Position numbers and translations under genes: made by a program
NCBI GenBank assembly: GCA_031289055.1
Contig: JAITQE010000002.1
Span: 1 to 64,000, forward strand
Length of the DNA stretch: 64,000 nucleotides
DNA from: Candidatus Endomicrobiellum porotermitis
Lineage (GTDB): Bacteria > Elusimicrobiota > Endomicrobiia > Endomicrobiales > Endomicrobiaceae
Direction: 5' to 3'
Notes under the pieces: generated by a model
Told to the model about the DNA's origin: nothing
Databases searched by the model: none
Seen by the model: the letters and a program-made list of their open reading frames with translations, nothing else
Shown here: positions 32,438 to 42,260 of the stretch, one piece after another
Layout of the letters: every line of letters starts with the position of its first letter
Position numbering within the stretch: position 1 is the first letter of the stretch

Positions 32438-32477
32438 AACTTCGGTAAGACAAATTATCTTGCTGAAGTTTTTTTTC
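32438..32477 (+). terminator. Rho-independent terminator after glyA
   Basis: AACTTCGGTAAGA-caaatta-TCTTGCTGAAGTT followed by a T run. Confidence 0.8.
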
Positions 32478-32560
32478 TTTATCAAAGTTTAAAACCTGAG
32501 TTTGGCTAATTATATGTCGTAAAAGTAAGATATAAATATAATCGTAAAATACTATTCAAT

Positions 32561-32600
32561 TTGACATCTGATTGACATCTGACGAGAATTCGTGTATGAT
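32561..32600 (+). promoter_or_regulatory. tRNA-Asp promoter with tandemly duplicated -35
   Basis: TTGACATCTGA x2 (32561-32582); TTGACA 32572-32577, 17-bp spacer, TATGAT 32595-32600. Confidence 0.75.
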
Positions 32601-32614
32601 AGCTCGTTAAGTTT

Positions 32615-32690
32615 GGGGACGTGGTGTAGCCTGGTTTAACACACTGCCCTGTCAAGGCAGAGACCGCGGGTTCAAATCCCGTCGTCCCCG
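32615..32690 (+). tRNA. tRNA-Asp (anticodon GTC)
   Basis: GGGGACG...CTGCCCTGTCAAGGCAG...GGGTTCAAATCCCGTCGTCCCCG cloverleaf. Confidence 0.95.
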
Positions 32691-32810
32691 TTCGTTTTAA
32701 TATTTAAAATAAAAAAATTGCTTCTCCGATTATAAATTTTGGAAAGCGGCTTTTTTATGAAACGCCAAGATAAAAAGTTGTTTTTCTAACCTATACAATC
32801 TCCTCTTATT

Positions 32811-33005
32811 TTATTTCTTCGCCGTTTTTTGCTTTTGACATGGACGGTTTATGGCGAGGTGTCTATAAGCGCGCGGTTGGAAATATTTTAACCCAGCGTT
32901 TTTATCTCTTGTTTTGGATATTGACATAATTTGCGAACTGTTTTGCCAAAACTCAGGTTCTACTTCCGTCGCTTTTTCAAAACGTAAATTTCCGTTATTA
33001 AGCAT
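32811..33005 (-). pseudogene. Gene remnant A ('EPEFWQNSSQIMSIS')
   Basis: Short ORF with no RBS; related to a peptide coded on the minus strand near 35200-35345. Confidence 0.3.
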
Positions 33006-33242
33006 GGTTCCAAAAAATAATCTACTAAAATTTCTATTTTTTAAGTCGTTCCTGACGGCTTACATATACGACTAACTCTCATAAAATTTCATAGGTGAAC
33101 AATTTGCCCCTTTTTTTGATTTAAGTTTTAACAAGTTTTTTTGATATAATCTTTTACAGTTAGATAGAATTTTACTTATCAGTTGACTACATTTCCATAT
33201 TATGTTTTCTGTAAAAGTTAGCTTGAAAATGCTATAAAAATT

Positions 33243-34457
33243 ATGTCTAAAATAAATAAACACCAAGTAAGCACATCTGTAAAAGCCTCTATCAATCCCA
33301 GAGTTCTAAAATGGGCGAGAGAGGCTGTTTGTTTTTCTCATTCTGACATCGTTAAAAAATTAAATAAAAAAACTATTAAAGAGATAGATTTAATTGCTTG
33401 GGAAGAAGGTCGAGATTTTCCTACGATAGATATTGCAAAAAGTCTGGCTAAATTATATGGAATAAAGTTTATAACTTTTTATTTGCCGAGTATTCCTAAA
33501 AATATAAAGCCGTTAAAAGATTTTAGAGGGGTATCTGACGCCGCCGCATTCTCTAAAAATTTTGTCTTTTTAATGCGTGAGATACAAGGTAAACAAGAAT
33601 GGCTTAAAGAATACTTTGCAAGTAAAGGTAAGAAACCTATCAATTTTATCAGTAGTGTCAATATTGACAACGGAATAAAAACGGCTGTTAATTCTCTTAA
33701 CAGTTTGTTATTGACTGATATTAAATTAAAACCAAAAGCAGATGATACTTTAAAAGCATTAGTAAAGAAAATAGAAAGTTTAGGCGTATTTGTTTCCATA
33801 GGAAATTCTTTTAACGGACACTACTTGTATGCAATTGAGTCTGCCGAAGCGAGAGGATTTGCTATTGCAGATAAAATAGCACCTTTCATATTCATTAACT
33901 CCAAAGATAATAAAGAGGCTCAATTATTTACGCTTATACACGAATTTTGCCATTTGCTTTTAGGCAAAAGCGGCGTATCTGACACTTCCAGCGATAATAG
34001 AAAACCGATAGAAGTTTTTTGCAATAAAGCGACGGCAGAGTTTTTAATGCCTACTGAAAAATTTCGTGAAGTATGGGATTCCATAACTACAAATGACTTG
34101 GGCAAAAAAATAGAAATTCTTTGCGAGAAATTCCCAACAAGTTCTTTATCAGTAATAATTAAAATTCATACATTAAAATTGATTGATAAAAATACTTTTG
34201 ACGAAACACATAATCGTTATAAAAAAAATGATTCTGCAAAATCTACTGTTAATGCTGCAATACAAAAGCAGGGAAAGACTCATTTTTCCGCCCCATATCT
34301 TAGAACTTTGAGAATTAACGGCAGACAATTTATTGATGTGGTTATTGAGGCATATAATAGCAATGAAATTATGATTAGAAATGCGTGTTCTTTATTAGGC
34401 ATTACAAAAGCGGCAAAATTTGATACCTATGAGCGTAAATGGGATATGTATTTATGA
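33243..34457 (+). CDS. XRE-family HTH/ImmA-IrrE (M78) metallopeptidase protein
   Basis: N-terminal HTH-like region, 'LFTLIHEFCHLLLGKSG' HExxH. Confidence 0.88.
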   Translation: MSKINKHQVSTSVKASINPRVLKWAREAVCFSHSDIVKKLNKKTIKEIDLIAWEEGRDFPTIDIAKSLAKLYGIKFITFYLPSIPKNIKPLKDFRGVSDAAAFSKNFVFLMREIQGKQEWLKEYFASKGKKPINFISSVNIDNGIKTAVNSLNSLLLTDIKLKPKADDTLKALVKKIESLGVFVSIGNSFNGHYLYAIESAEARGFAIADKIAPFIFINSKDNKEAQLFTLIHEFCHLLLGKSGVSDTSSDNRKPIEVFCNKATAEFLMPTEKFREVWDSITTNDLGKKIEILCEKFPTSSLSVIIKIHTLKLIDKNTFDETHNRYKKNDSAKSTVNAAIQKQGKTHFSAPYLRTLRINGRQFIDVVIEAYNSNEIMIRNACSLLGITKAAKFDTYERKWDMYL

Positions 34458-34912
34458 AATATTGCTTGGACTCTTGCGTATTTATAGAGGCTTGGAACAA
34501 ACACTATTCTCCTGAAATATCAATGGACTTCTGGGATTGGTTGGCTAACTTAGCAAAAAATAAGGAAATTTTTATCCCTGAAGAAGTATATGAAGAAATA
34601 GTAGTCCAAAAAGATAAATTGTATGAATGGGTTAAATCTATAAAAACAGATATTGTTTATCAACTTGATTATGAAACTCAACAAGCAGTAAATAATATAA
34701 TGACTAAACCAGAAGCAATAAAACTTGCTGATTCTAATACGAAGAATGGAGCAGATGTTTTTGTTGTAGCATATGCGAAAAGAAATAATGCTACTGTTGT
34801 ATCAAATGATAAAAGTATCGGGAATTTATGTAAAGTTTGCGATGTTAAAATTTTGAAAGATTATGAATTTTTAAAAGCCAAAAAACTGAGAATGAAAGTT
34901 TCATTGGAATAA
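34454..34912 (+). CDS. DUF4411 / PIN-like domain protein
   Basis: 'MKYCLDSCVFIEAWNKHYSPEISMDFWDWL', 'NGADVFVVAYAKRNNATVVSNDKSI'; ATGA overlap with upstream gene. Confidence 0.82.
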   Translation: MKYCLDSCVFIEAWNKHYSPEISMDFWDWLANLAKNKEIFIPEEVYEEIVVQKDKLYEWVKSIKTDIVYQLDYETQQAVNNIMTKPEAIKLADSNTKNGADVFVVAYAKRNNATVVSNDKSIGNLCKVCDVKILKDYEFLKAKKLRMKVSLE

Positions 34913-34938
34913 CTGATAACTATATATTATTTTGTTTT

Positions 34939-34967
34939 TTGACATACTTATTTAAAATTGTTATATT
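34939..34967 (+). promoter_or_regulatory. Sigma70-type promoter
   Basis: TTGACA, 17 bp, TATATT; no intact ORF follows. Confidence 0.5.
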
Positions 34968-35199
34968 CATAATCAAGCGGTATGCTTGAGAACGCAAAAA
35001 AGTTATACAACTCGTATAGTTTACCCCCCCCCATATTAGTTATATGCTTAGAACTTTTTAAAGAATTTAAACCCGCTTGTCCGACTATAAAATCGGAGTT
35101 TAGCGACTTTTTTGTGTCTATGTCGTCAATATTTTCTTTAATATCTGCAAAATAGTTAAAAGGCTTCCTATAATATTGCGCTTTCTAAAGATCTATTTG

Positions 35200-35345
35200 C
35201 ATTTATTGCTCTTAATTCACATTGTCCAGCGTCTATTTCTATAAATTTCGCTAAGCGCATCTAGTCTAACAACCCTGCATTTAGAAATCACAATTTGCGA
35301 CATCCAATTTTGACACTCAGGTTCTAAAGTATAGTTTAAATGCCG
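35200..35345 (-). pseudogene. Gene remnant B ('LEPECQNWMSQIVIS')
   Basis: Minus-strand translation '...YTLEPECQNWMSQIVISKCRVVRLDALSEI', related to remnant A. Confidence 0.3.
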
Positions 35346-35539
35346 ATAACGCCGTAATTTATAACGACATAGGAAGGACAATAATGGCGTAGTTTTTGTT
35401 AAGAAATCATTAAAACTATGTTCATTTTGGTAGACTGCATGGAAGATTTTTAATTATTTCCCATCTTGCTATTCAAAAAAGAAAAAAAAGACTATTATAT
35501 ATTCAATAATAGGAGGATGTTTTAACTAAGGAGCGTATA

Positions 35540-35758
35540 ATGAAGAAAGTAGCGAGTATGTTGTTAGCGTTAGCGTTGTTTGTTTCGCCTATGAAGTCAG
35601 TTTTTGCATTCGATCTTTTTATCTGGGATGTCGAAAGCTATTTTTGGGAGTTGACCGAAGAAGGCGAGTTTTTCTTAAATTTTATATGCACGACGATAGC
35701 GGTGGCCGGTTCTATTGCCGCTGGCGGATATTTGTTGTTAAAAAATAAAAAGTTTTGA
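35540..35758 (+). CDS. Small secreted/membrane protein (72 aa)
   Basis: RBS AAGGAG before ATG; signal peptide 'MKKVASMLLALALFVSPMKSVFAF', acidic middle, C-terminal TM and KNKKF. Confidence 0.65.
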   Translation: MKKVASMLLALALFVSPMKSVFAFDLFIWDVESYFWELTEEGEFFLNFICTTIAVAGSIAAGGYLLLKNKKF

Positions 35759-35795
35759 AAGCAAAAAAAATCAGGCGGACTTGGCATAATGACGA

Positions 35796-35993
35796 ATGGC
35801 GGCTTTTCGCTCTATGAATACATATATAGAAATGTTTAACGAGAAAACTTCCGATATTCAAGCAAACAAACTGCTTAAAATCAGCAAATTCGCAAGAGCG
35901 GCGGATTTTCCTGTTTCAACAATAAGGTATTATTTAAGAATAGGCAAAATAAAACCTGTTTTTTTCTCAGCTAATAAACTGGCGACGCTTTAA
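35796..35993 (+). pseudogene. Truncated MerR-like HTH protein
   Basis: 'LLKISKFARAADFPVSTIRYYLRIGKIKP' resembles a MerR HTH; ends soon after. Confidence 0.45.
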
Positions 35994-36007
35994 TGTCTGA
36001 CATAACT

Positions 36008-36804
36008 TCAAAATTTGTGTTTTTTATTTTCTTCCTTTATATAAAAATCAAGAATTCCATTGTCAGATTTTTGCTCTAGGGGTTTATCTGAACTTTCTTT
36101 CTTTTCAAACCTGCGGGATAAAAATAGTCCAATTTCAAATAATAAGTACGTTGGAATTGCAAGTAAAAGCTGGCTTAATACGTCGGGCGGTGTGAGTATT
36201 TGTCGCAAATATCAATATGATCACAATAATGTAGGGTCTTTTGATCTTAAAAAAGAAGATTTTACAAGGTTGAATCTTAACGGCAAGCATAACAGCTATA
36301 GGAAACTGAAACATAATCCCGAAAGCAAATGTCAACCAACCGGTAAGCCATAAAAAACTGCTAAAACCTATTACAGGTCTTAATTCCGAAGATGAAAAAC
36401 CCACAAAAAAATTCATTAAAATCGGCAATATAAAACCTACACAAAAAATACCGCCCAGAACGAAAAGAAAATACGATGACAGAACCCACCATTTCAAGGC
36501 TTTGCGTTCCGATGGATATAAAGCGGGAAGCAAAAACTTCCATATTTGCCAAACGCAGTATGGGAAAGATATAACTAAAGCTATAACAAACGCTAATTTC
36601 AGCTGTATTATGAAAACTTCCATAGGCGAAAAGTAATTTAAATGATTCAATTCTTTTGGCAAGCAACAATGTATAAAGCAAATTGATAAATTTTGGAGCT
36701 GCTGTGAAAGAAGGTATGTAAAATAAAGAAACGGCAAGGATGCGTTTTATAAGAGGTTTGCGCAACTCTTGAAGATGGAATAGAAAAGATTTCCTGTCGT
36801 TCAT
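36008..36804 (-). pseudogene. tatC: tatC, broken over three frames
   Basis: 'MNDRKSFLFHLQELRKPLIKRI' / 'NYFSPMEVFIIQLKLAFVIALVISFPYCVWQIWKFLLPALYPSERKALKW' / '[34 protein letters not shown]' lie in three different frames in the correct order. Confidence 0.9.
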
Positions 36805-37379
36805 TTTTTCTCATTATTTTTATCCTTTAAAAAGACCAATCTTCCGAAGCGGCGGACTTGGACTCGGAGACAGAGGGTGTCAGAAAATGCAGAGAGTTGC
36901 CTTGTTGAAATTATTTTAAGAATTTCCGAAGGGGTTATGCGGGTGTCAGAAAACAAAGTGAAGTGCATTGTTGGATTAGCGTGTGTGGTTGGCGTATGCG
37001 TTGGCGTGTATAAGAGGGATAGTATTAAAGAATTTTTCTTTCGCATGGCGGGGGCAAAATGGAGATAGAGAAGCAGAATGAGAAAGATTAACCGTCGTCT
37101 GGGTGCCGTAGGGTAATGCGGGTCATGCCCCCGGAAGTGACGAGGATATAGAATAATCGTCGGCAGGCGGTCAACAAGTCGTCTCCAAAGATGATGGTCT
37201 AAATCATTACAACAAAAGAGCAAATGAGAAATGAAAGATTTTATCAAAGTCTTGGATATATAGGACGCATAAGTTTATTACAAGGCGTTTTGGCAAAAGC
37301 ATAAATTGTTGACCTTTCCGCGAAAAATGCGGCAATTGCAAGTTGGAGAAAGATTGGAAGAATAAAGCAAAAGGTCGCA

Positions 37380-37475
37380 GGCATGAGGAAAGGACGTTTC
37401 AGCGAAGAACAATGGGGTATTGAAAGAGGCGGAAAACGGCGTAAAAGTAGCGGAATTTAACAAGGAAATATTGGA
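37380..37475 (+). pseudogene. IS3-family OrfA transposase scar
   Basis: 'MRKGRFSEEQ' then +1 frame 'NGVLKEAENGVKVAEFNKE', matching the usual OrfA start (RFSEEQIxxxLKEAExGVKVAEL). Confidence 0.6.
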
Positions 37476-37648
37476 TAACTGATGCGCCGCTGCAAGTTAA
37501 GTTGTAGAAAATACGCGCATAGTAACCGCGTTTGTTTTTTTCTAATAATTTTATAAAATACCGCTTGCAACAATGACGCTACCGTAGTCGCAGTATAACT
37601 TTGATTTTTGACATTTTTATATTGTAAGTCTCTAGGAAAATAAAGGAG

Positions 37649-38274
37649 ATGACGATGAACAAAAGCTTTTTGTTACTCTTATCGTTTGCGTTCTTAGCGG
37701 CATTATCTTCAAACCTTATAGCTCGGTCTACGAAACCGCGCGGGTATTTCGATAAAAATAAAACCGTTATGCCATTTGTCGTATATGTTGAAAATAACTC
37801 AAAGCAGAATCATTACGCTCCGTCGGGATGGATGGGGGACTACGGCGATATAAAGATTGATTTGGTATGTAAAGAAAACCCCAGAAGCGGCAGTTCTTGT
37901 ATAAAAATCGTTTACGGCGCTAAAGCAACTCAAGGCGCGGGTTGGATGGGCATATATTGGCAGCAACCTCCAAATAATTGAGGGAGACAGAAAAGGCGGA
38001 TACGATTTAACCGGAGCCAAAAGGCTTATTTTTTTTGCTAAGGGAGAAAATAGTTGAATTTAAAATCGGGGGCATCTCAGTCGAGTTTCCAGATTCAGAT
38101 TCTGCGTCTATATGTCCTGTTGAGCTTACAAAGAGTTGGACAAAGTATACTATAGATTTGAAAGGCAGAGACCTGAGCAATATTATCGGAGGCTTTTGCT
38201 TTGCCGCTTCCAGAGATGACAACCCAAATGGATTTACAATGAATGTATCTTGATGATATAATATACGAGTAAAT
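37649..38274 (+). pseudogene. Secreted carbohydrate-binding-like protein, frameshifted
   Basis: Signal peptide, 'YAPSGWMGDYGDIKIDLVCKENPRSGSSCIKIVYGAKATQGAGWMGIYWQQPPNNW', then other frames 'KGGYDLTGAKRL', 'FKIGGISVEFPDSDSASICPVELTKSWTKYTIDLKGRDLSNIIGGFCFAASRDDNPNGFTM' and 'YLDDIIYE*'. Confidence 0.7.
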
Positions 38275-38306
38275 ATTTTTTTTGTTGAAATTGAAAAGGT
38301 TTTCAT

Positions 38307-39191
38307 ATGCCTGATAATCAAAAGCCGCTAAAAGATTTTGTTTCGTATATAGTTGTTGAAAAGGGTTTGTCTAAGAATACGATATTGGCGTATAGATCCG
38401 ATATTTTGAAGTTTGTTGCTTTTGTGGAAAAAAGACGGATTCAACTTGAAAATTGCCAACATCAAGATATTACGGATTTTCTGTGGCAAGCAAAAGTTGA
38501 CGGTTTAAAGCCGAAATCTCTTTATAGGCTTGTGGAATCTTTAAGGCAATTTTATAAATTTCTAAATTCTGAAGATATAATTAAAACTAACCCGACTCTT
38601 TATTTATCTTCCCCAAGAATTCCCGAAAACTTGCCCGACATGCTTACATTTGACGAGATCATGCTTTTGTTAAACGCCGTTACCGATAAAGACGAAGTAG
38701 ATGTAAGAAATAGGGCTATGCTAGAGCTGCTATACGCTACGGGATTAAGAGTTTCCGAGCTTATAAATCTTAAGTTTTCAAATATAAATTTACAAGATAA
38801 TTTTTTGAGGATTATAGGCAAGGGATCTAAAGAAAGATTGATACCGTTTGGAGAAAAAGCCAAGACTTTTATCAATATTTATCTTTTAAAGAGAAAACCT
38901 TATGCAAATTCTGAAGACAATGTTTTTATTTCAAGATTAGGAAAGAAACTTTCCAGAGTGGAGTTTTGGAGACAGTTGAAGAACATATCCAAAAAAGCCG
39001 GAATAAACAAAAATATTACGCCCCATACATTAAGACATTCTTTTGCAACTCATCTTTTAGCGGGCGGAGCTGATATTCGTTTTGTTCAAGAAATGTTGGG
39101 GCATGCTTCAATAGCGACTACGCAAATTTACACTCATCTTGATAAAGATAAAATCATACAACAGCATAAAAATTTTCATCCAAGAGGATAA
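38307..39191 (+). CDS. xerD: Tyrosine recombinase XerC/XerD
   Basis: 'ELLYATGLRVSELINLK', 'TPHTLRHSFATHLLAGGADIRFVQEMLGHASIATTQIYTHL'. Confidence 0.94.
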   Translation: MPDNQKPLKDFVSYIVVEKGLSKNTILAYRSDILKFVAFVEKRRIQLENCQHQDITDFLWQAKVDGLKPKSLYRLVESLRQFYKFLNSEDIIKTNPTLYLSSPRIPENLPDMLTFDEIMLLLNAVTDKDEVDVRNRAMLELLYATGLRVSELINLKFSNINLQDNFLRIIGKGSKERLIPFGEKAKTFINIYLLKRKPYANSEDNVFISRLGKKLSRVEFWRQLKNISKKAGINKNITPHTLRHSFATHLLAGGADIRFVQEMLGHASIATTQIYTHLDKDKIIQQHKNFHPRG

Positions 39192-39194
39192 ATT

Positions 39195-39998
39195 TCAAAT
39201 ATCCAGAGTTTCGTTCATGCTGCCTGTACGATAACCTAAAAGGTCTACTGAAATATAGACATATCCCAAGTCTTTTAGTTTTTTGTAAACTTCTTCTCTA
39301 TTGTTCATGAGAATTTTAATTCCGTTTCCGTCTGTTTCAATTCTTGCTAGATTGCCATGATGTCGCACTCTAACTTGCTTTAATCCCATATCAAAAAGCG
39401 CTTGTTCAGCCTTGTCCACCATAGATAAAGCTTTATGGGTAATTTCCTCTCCGTATGGAAACCTTGAAGATAAACATGCAAAAGACTGCTTATCCCAAGT
39501 AGAAAGTTCAAGTTTTTTTGAAAGCAATCGTATTTCGTCTTTTGTGAGGTTTGCATAACGCAGAGGGCTTTTTACGTTAAGTTCCGATATCGCGATAAAT
39601 CCGGGACGATAGTCGTTATTATCGTCAATATTGGAAGCTTCGGCCACACTATTGATTCTTTTTTCTTTTGCTATATTCCAAATCTTTGAGAAAAGTCCTT
39701 TTTTACATAAATAACAACGGTTGGTAGGATTGTGCGAAAAACCTTCTATGTCTAATTCTTCAGAATTAAATATTATGTGCGTTATTCCTTCTTTTTTACA
39801 AAAAGCAATCGCTTCGTTAAGTTCTCTTCGCGGAAAAGAGCAAGATTTGGCTGTTACGGCTATAACTTTTTTTCCGAGTAAATTATGCGCGGTTTTTAGC
39901 AAAAAAGTTGAGTCGACGCCGCCAGAAAATGCAATAACAAGGGTTTCTAAGTTTAATATGTATTTTTTTAAAACTTCATATTTTTGTTTAGCGTTCAT
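39195..39998 (-). CDS. larE: ATP-dependent sacrificial sulfur transferase LarE
   Basis: PP-loop 'VIAFSGGVDSTFLLK', 'NRCYLCKKGLF', 'ACLSSRFPYGEEIT'. Confidence 0.93.
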   Translation of the reverse strand: MNAKQKYEVLKKYILNLETLVIAFSGGVDSTFLLKTAHNLLGKKVIAVTAKSCSFPRRELNEAIAFCKKEGITHIIFNSEELDIEGFSHNPTNRCYLCKKGLFSKIWNIAKEKRINSVAEASNIDDNNDYRPGFIAISELNVKSPLRYANLTKDEIRLLSKKLELSTWDKQSFACLSSRFPYGEEITHKALSMVDKAEQALFDMGLKQVRVRHHGNLARIETDGNGIKILMNNREEVYKKLKDLGYVYISVDLLGYRTGSMNETLDI

Positions 39999-41210
39999 TT
40001 ATTTTAACTTTATATTATTTTTAATTTCTTCAAAAGTTGTATTTTTCAAACGAGCCTTTTTCGCTATATCTTCAAACTCAGGTTTTGATTTTTTTATTCC
40101 AAAACCTTCGCCCGTTTTAATGCGAATATTTCCGTACGGCGTTTTTTGTGCGGACATTTTACGGTTTAAAATATAGCGCTTGCAAATAGTTTTTCTTACT
40201 CCAAAAGCGGAAGTATATTTTAAAATGAGTTTTGCGAAAAAATCTACTTTTTCAACATCGCATATGCACGTTAATAAAACTCCGGGACGATTTTTTTTCA
40301 TTTGGATAGACGTATAGAAAACGTCTAATGCGCCCTTTTCTAAAAGCAAATTCGATGCGAAACTTAAAGATTCTCCCGTCATATCATCCAAGTTGCACTG
40401 CAGTTGCGCTACAGCGTTATTTGCAGCGTCTGCATCTTTATCGGATTCTCCTAAAAATGCTCTCACGCAGTTTGTCGTCTCAATTTCGCGAGTTCCCATT
40501 CCATAGCCTATTTTCTTAAGGCGCATTGCGGGCATTTGACCAAAACTATTGGCAAAATGTTTTATAATGGCGGCTCCAGTAGGCGTGCATAGTTCTCCCT
40601 CGCATTCATTTGTATAAATTGGAATGTCGCGTAAAATATGCGCTGTTGCCGGCGTCGGAACTGAAAAAACGCCGTGCGCGCAATGCGCATACCCTTTGCC
40701 TATATTTATAGGCGATGATATTATTTCTTTAGGAGAGAGCTTATCTATAAGTAAACACGCGCCGACAATATCAACTATTGCGTCAATTTCTCCGACTTCG
40801 TGAAAGTGTATTTGCGCTACGGGTTTACCGTGAGCTTTTGCTTCAGCTTGAGCAATTATATTATATACGCTTACAGCATTGTCTTTAACTTTTTTTGAGG
40901 CTTTTAACTTTGATATGACGTTTTCAATTGTTTTTAGATTTGTATGATTGTGTTTATGCGAATGATTATGTCCTATATAATGAGAATGTTTTTCATGCTC
41001 CTCATGTCCGCGAATTTTTACATGGATTTTGGTTCCTTTTATCAAATTCTTTTCCATAGGTCGCTGCGTTACGCTTACGCTGTCAAGTCCAAGAGAGTTT
41101 ATTTGTTTTAAAAAATCTTTTCTATCGCTCTCGCCGCCCAATTCGTACAATGCGGCCGTCAACATGTCTCCTGCGGCTCCAGTAGAACATTCAAGGTAAA
41201 GAGTTTTCAT
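39999..41210 (-). CDS. larC: Nickel-pincer cofactor nickel insertion protein LarC (single full-length ORF)
   Basis: 'LECSTGAAGDMLTAAL', His-rich 'HEEHEKHSHYIGHNHSHKHNH', 'CNLDDMTGE'. Confidence 0.94.
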   Translation of the reverse strand: MKTLYLECSTGAAGDMLTAALYELGGESDRKDFLKQINSLGLDSVSVTQRPMEKNLIKGTKIHVKIRGHEEHEKHSHYIGHNHSHKHNHTNLKTIENVISKLKASKKVKDNAVSVYNIIAQAEAKAHGKPVAQIHFHEVGEIDAIVDIVGACLLIDKLSPKEIISSPINIGKGYAHCAHGVFSVPTPATAHILRDIPIYTNECEGELCTPTGAAIIKHFANSFGQMPAMRLKKIGYGMGTREIETTNCVRAFLGESDKDADAANNAVAQLQCNLDDMTGESLSFASNLLLEKGALDVFYTSIQMKKNRPGVLLTCICDVEKVDFFAKLILKYTSAFGVRKTICKRYILNRKMSAQKTPYGNIRIKTGEGFGIKKSKPEFEDIAKKARLKNTTFEEIKNNIKLK

Positions 41211-41980
41211 TTAATACTCTCAATTTTGTTGATACGATTTGCAATAAATCCCGCTCCAAAACCATTGTCTATGTTTACTACGGAAATACCGTTTGCGCAA
41301 GAGTTGAGCATGGCAAGCAAAGCTGAAAGACCTTCAAAATTTGAACCATATCCTATGCTTGTAGGGACCGCTATTACGGGACAGCTTACAAGTCCTCCAA
41401 CTACGCTTGCAAGAGCTCCTTCCATGCCCGCGACCGCTACTATAACTCTTGCTTTTGCAAGAGTTTCGTATTTTGACAAAAGTCTGCGTATTCCTGCTAC
41501 GCCTACGTCATATAAACGAGTAACTTGGCTTCCGAGCGTTTCGGCTGTTATCGCAGCTTCTTCGCATACTGGAATATCGCTTGTTCCTGCGGAAACTATA
41601 ACGACAGAACCTAAAAGTTTAATAGTTTTATTGCGATTTACGATGGCAATCTTTGCGACTAAATGATATTCCACGCCTATTTTTTGTTTTATTAAAAAGT
41701 CCGCCGTTTCTTGAGATGTTCTTGTGATAATAATATTGTCTACGTTTTTACATAGCATATTTAAGACTATGTTTGCTATTTGCTCTTTAGTTTTTCCTTC
41801 TCCAAAAATAATCTCTCCAGATCCTTGTCTTAAGTTTCTGTGATAGTCAATGTTTGCAAATCCTAAATCTTCAAAAGGCGCAGTTTGCAAACGCAATATA
41901 GCGTCTTCAGGAGAAATAGCTCCTGATTGCACCATTTTTAAAAGCTCAAGTATTTCTTTTTTATCGTTTGCTTTTTGCAT
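41207..41980 (-). CDS. larB: Nickel pincer cofactor biosynthesis protein LarB
   Basis: 'DLGFANIDYHRNLRQGSGEIIFGEGKT', 'VVSAGTSDIPVCEEA', 'DNGFGAGFIANRI'. Confidence 0.94.
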   Translation of the reverse strand: MQKANDKKEILELLKMVQSGAISPEDAILRLQTAPFEDLGFANIDYHRNLRQGSGEIIFGEGKTKEQIANIVLNMLCKNVDNIIITRTSQETADFLIKQKIGVEYHLVAKIAIVNRNKTIKLLGSVVIVSAGTSDIPVCEEAAITAETLGSQVTRLYDVGVAGIRRLLSKYETLAKARVIVAVAGMEGALASVVGGLVSCPVIAVPTSIGYGSNFEGLSALLAMLNSCANGISVVNIDNGFGAGFIANRINKIESIK

Positions 41981-41984
41981 ACGT

Positions 41985-42260
41985 TTATTTTGTCAAATGT
42001 TTTATTACGCTTGTTATGATTTTAAATAGCGTATAAAGTAGAGCTAGTCCAATGAGTCCGGCTAAAAAAGTTGACGCGAAATGATTTTCTACAAAAGGAA
42101 AAGAATACCCTGAAAAGATAGAAGACGTTTCTTTGGCTTTATTTGCAAACCCATAATTTATGGCAGCCGTTTCCAAAGCGTCGGGAAGTTTAGAAGCAAA
42201 CAAACTTGCCAAAAGCGCTGCAAATATGGGAATTACAAATGCAAAAATTTTTTTATTCAT
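41985..42260 (-). CDS. PDGLE/CbiN-like membrane component of an ECF nickel/cobalt transporter
   Basis: Two-TM protein; C-terminal 'FAGLIGLALLYTLFKII'; overlaps cbiM. Confidence 0.7.
   Translation of the reverse strand: MNKKIFAFVIPIFAALLASLFASKLPDALETAAINYGFANKAKETSSIFSGYSFPFVENHFASTFLAGLIGLALLYTLFKIITSVIKHLTK

Noticed and set aside
36801-37247. 148-aa minus-strand ORF as tatA or a new gene
   Set aside because: Low-complexity, no TatA-like TM/amphipathic pattern, lies in a degenerate region.
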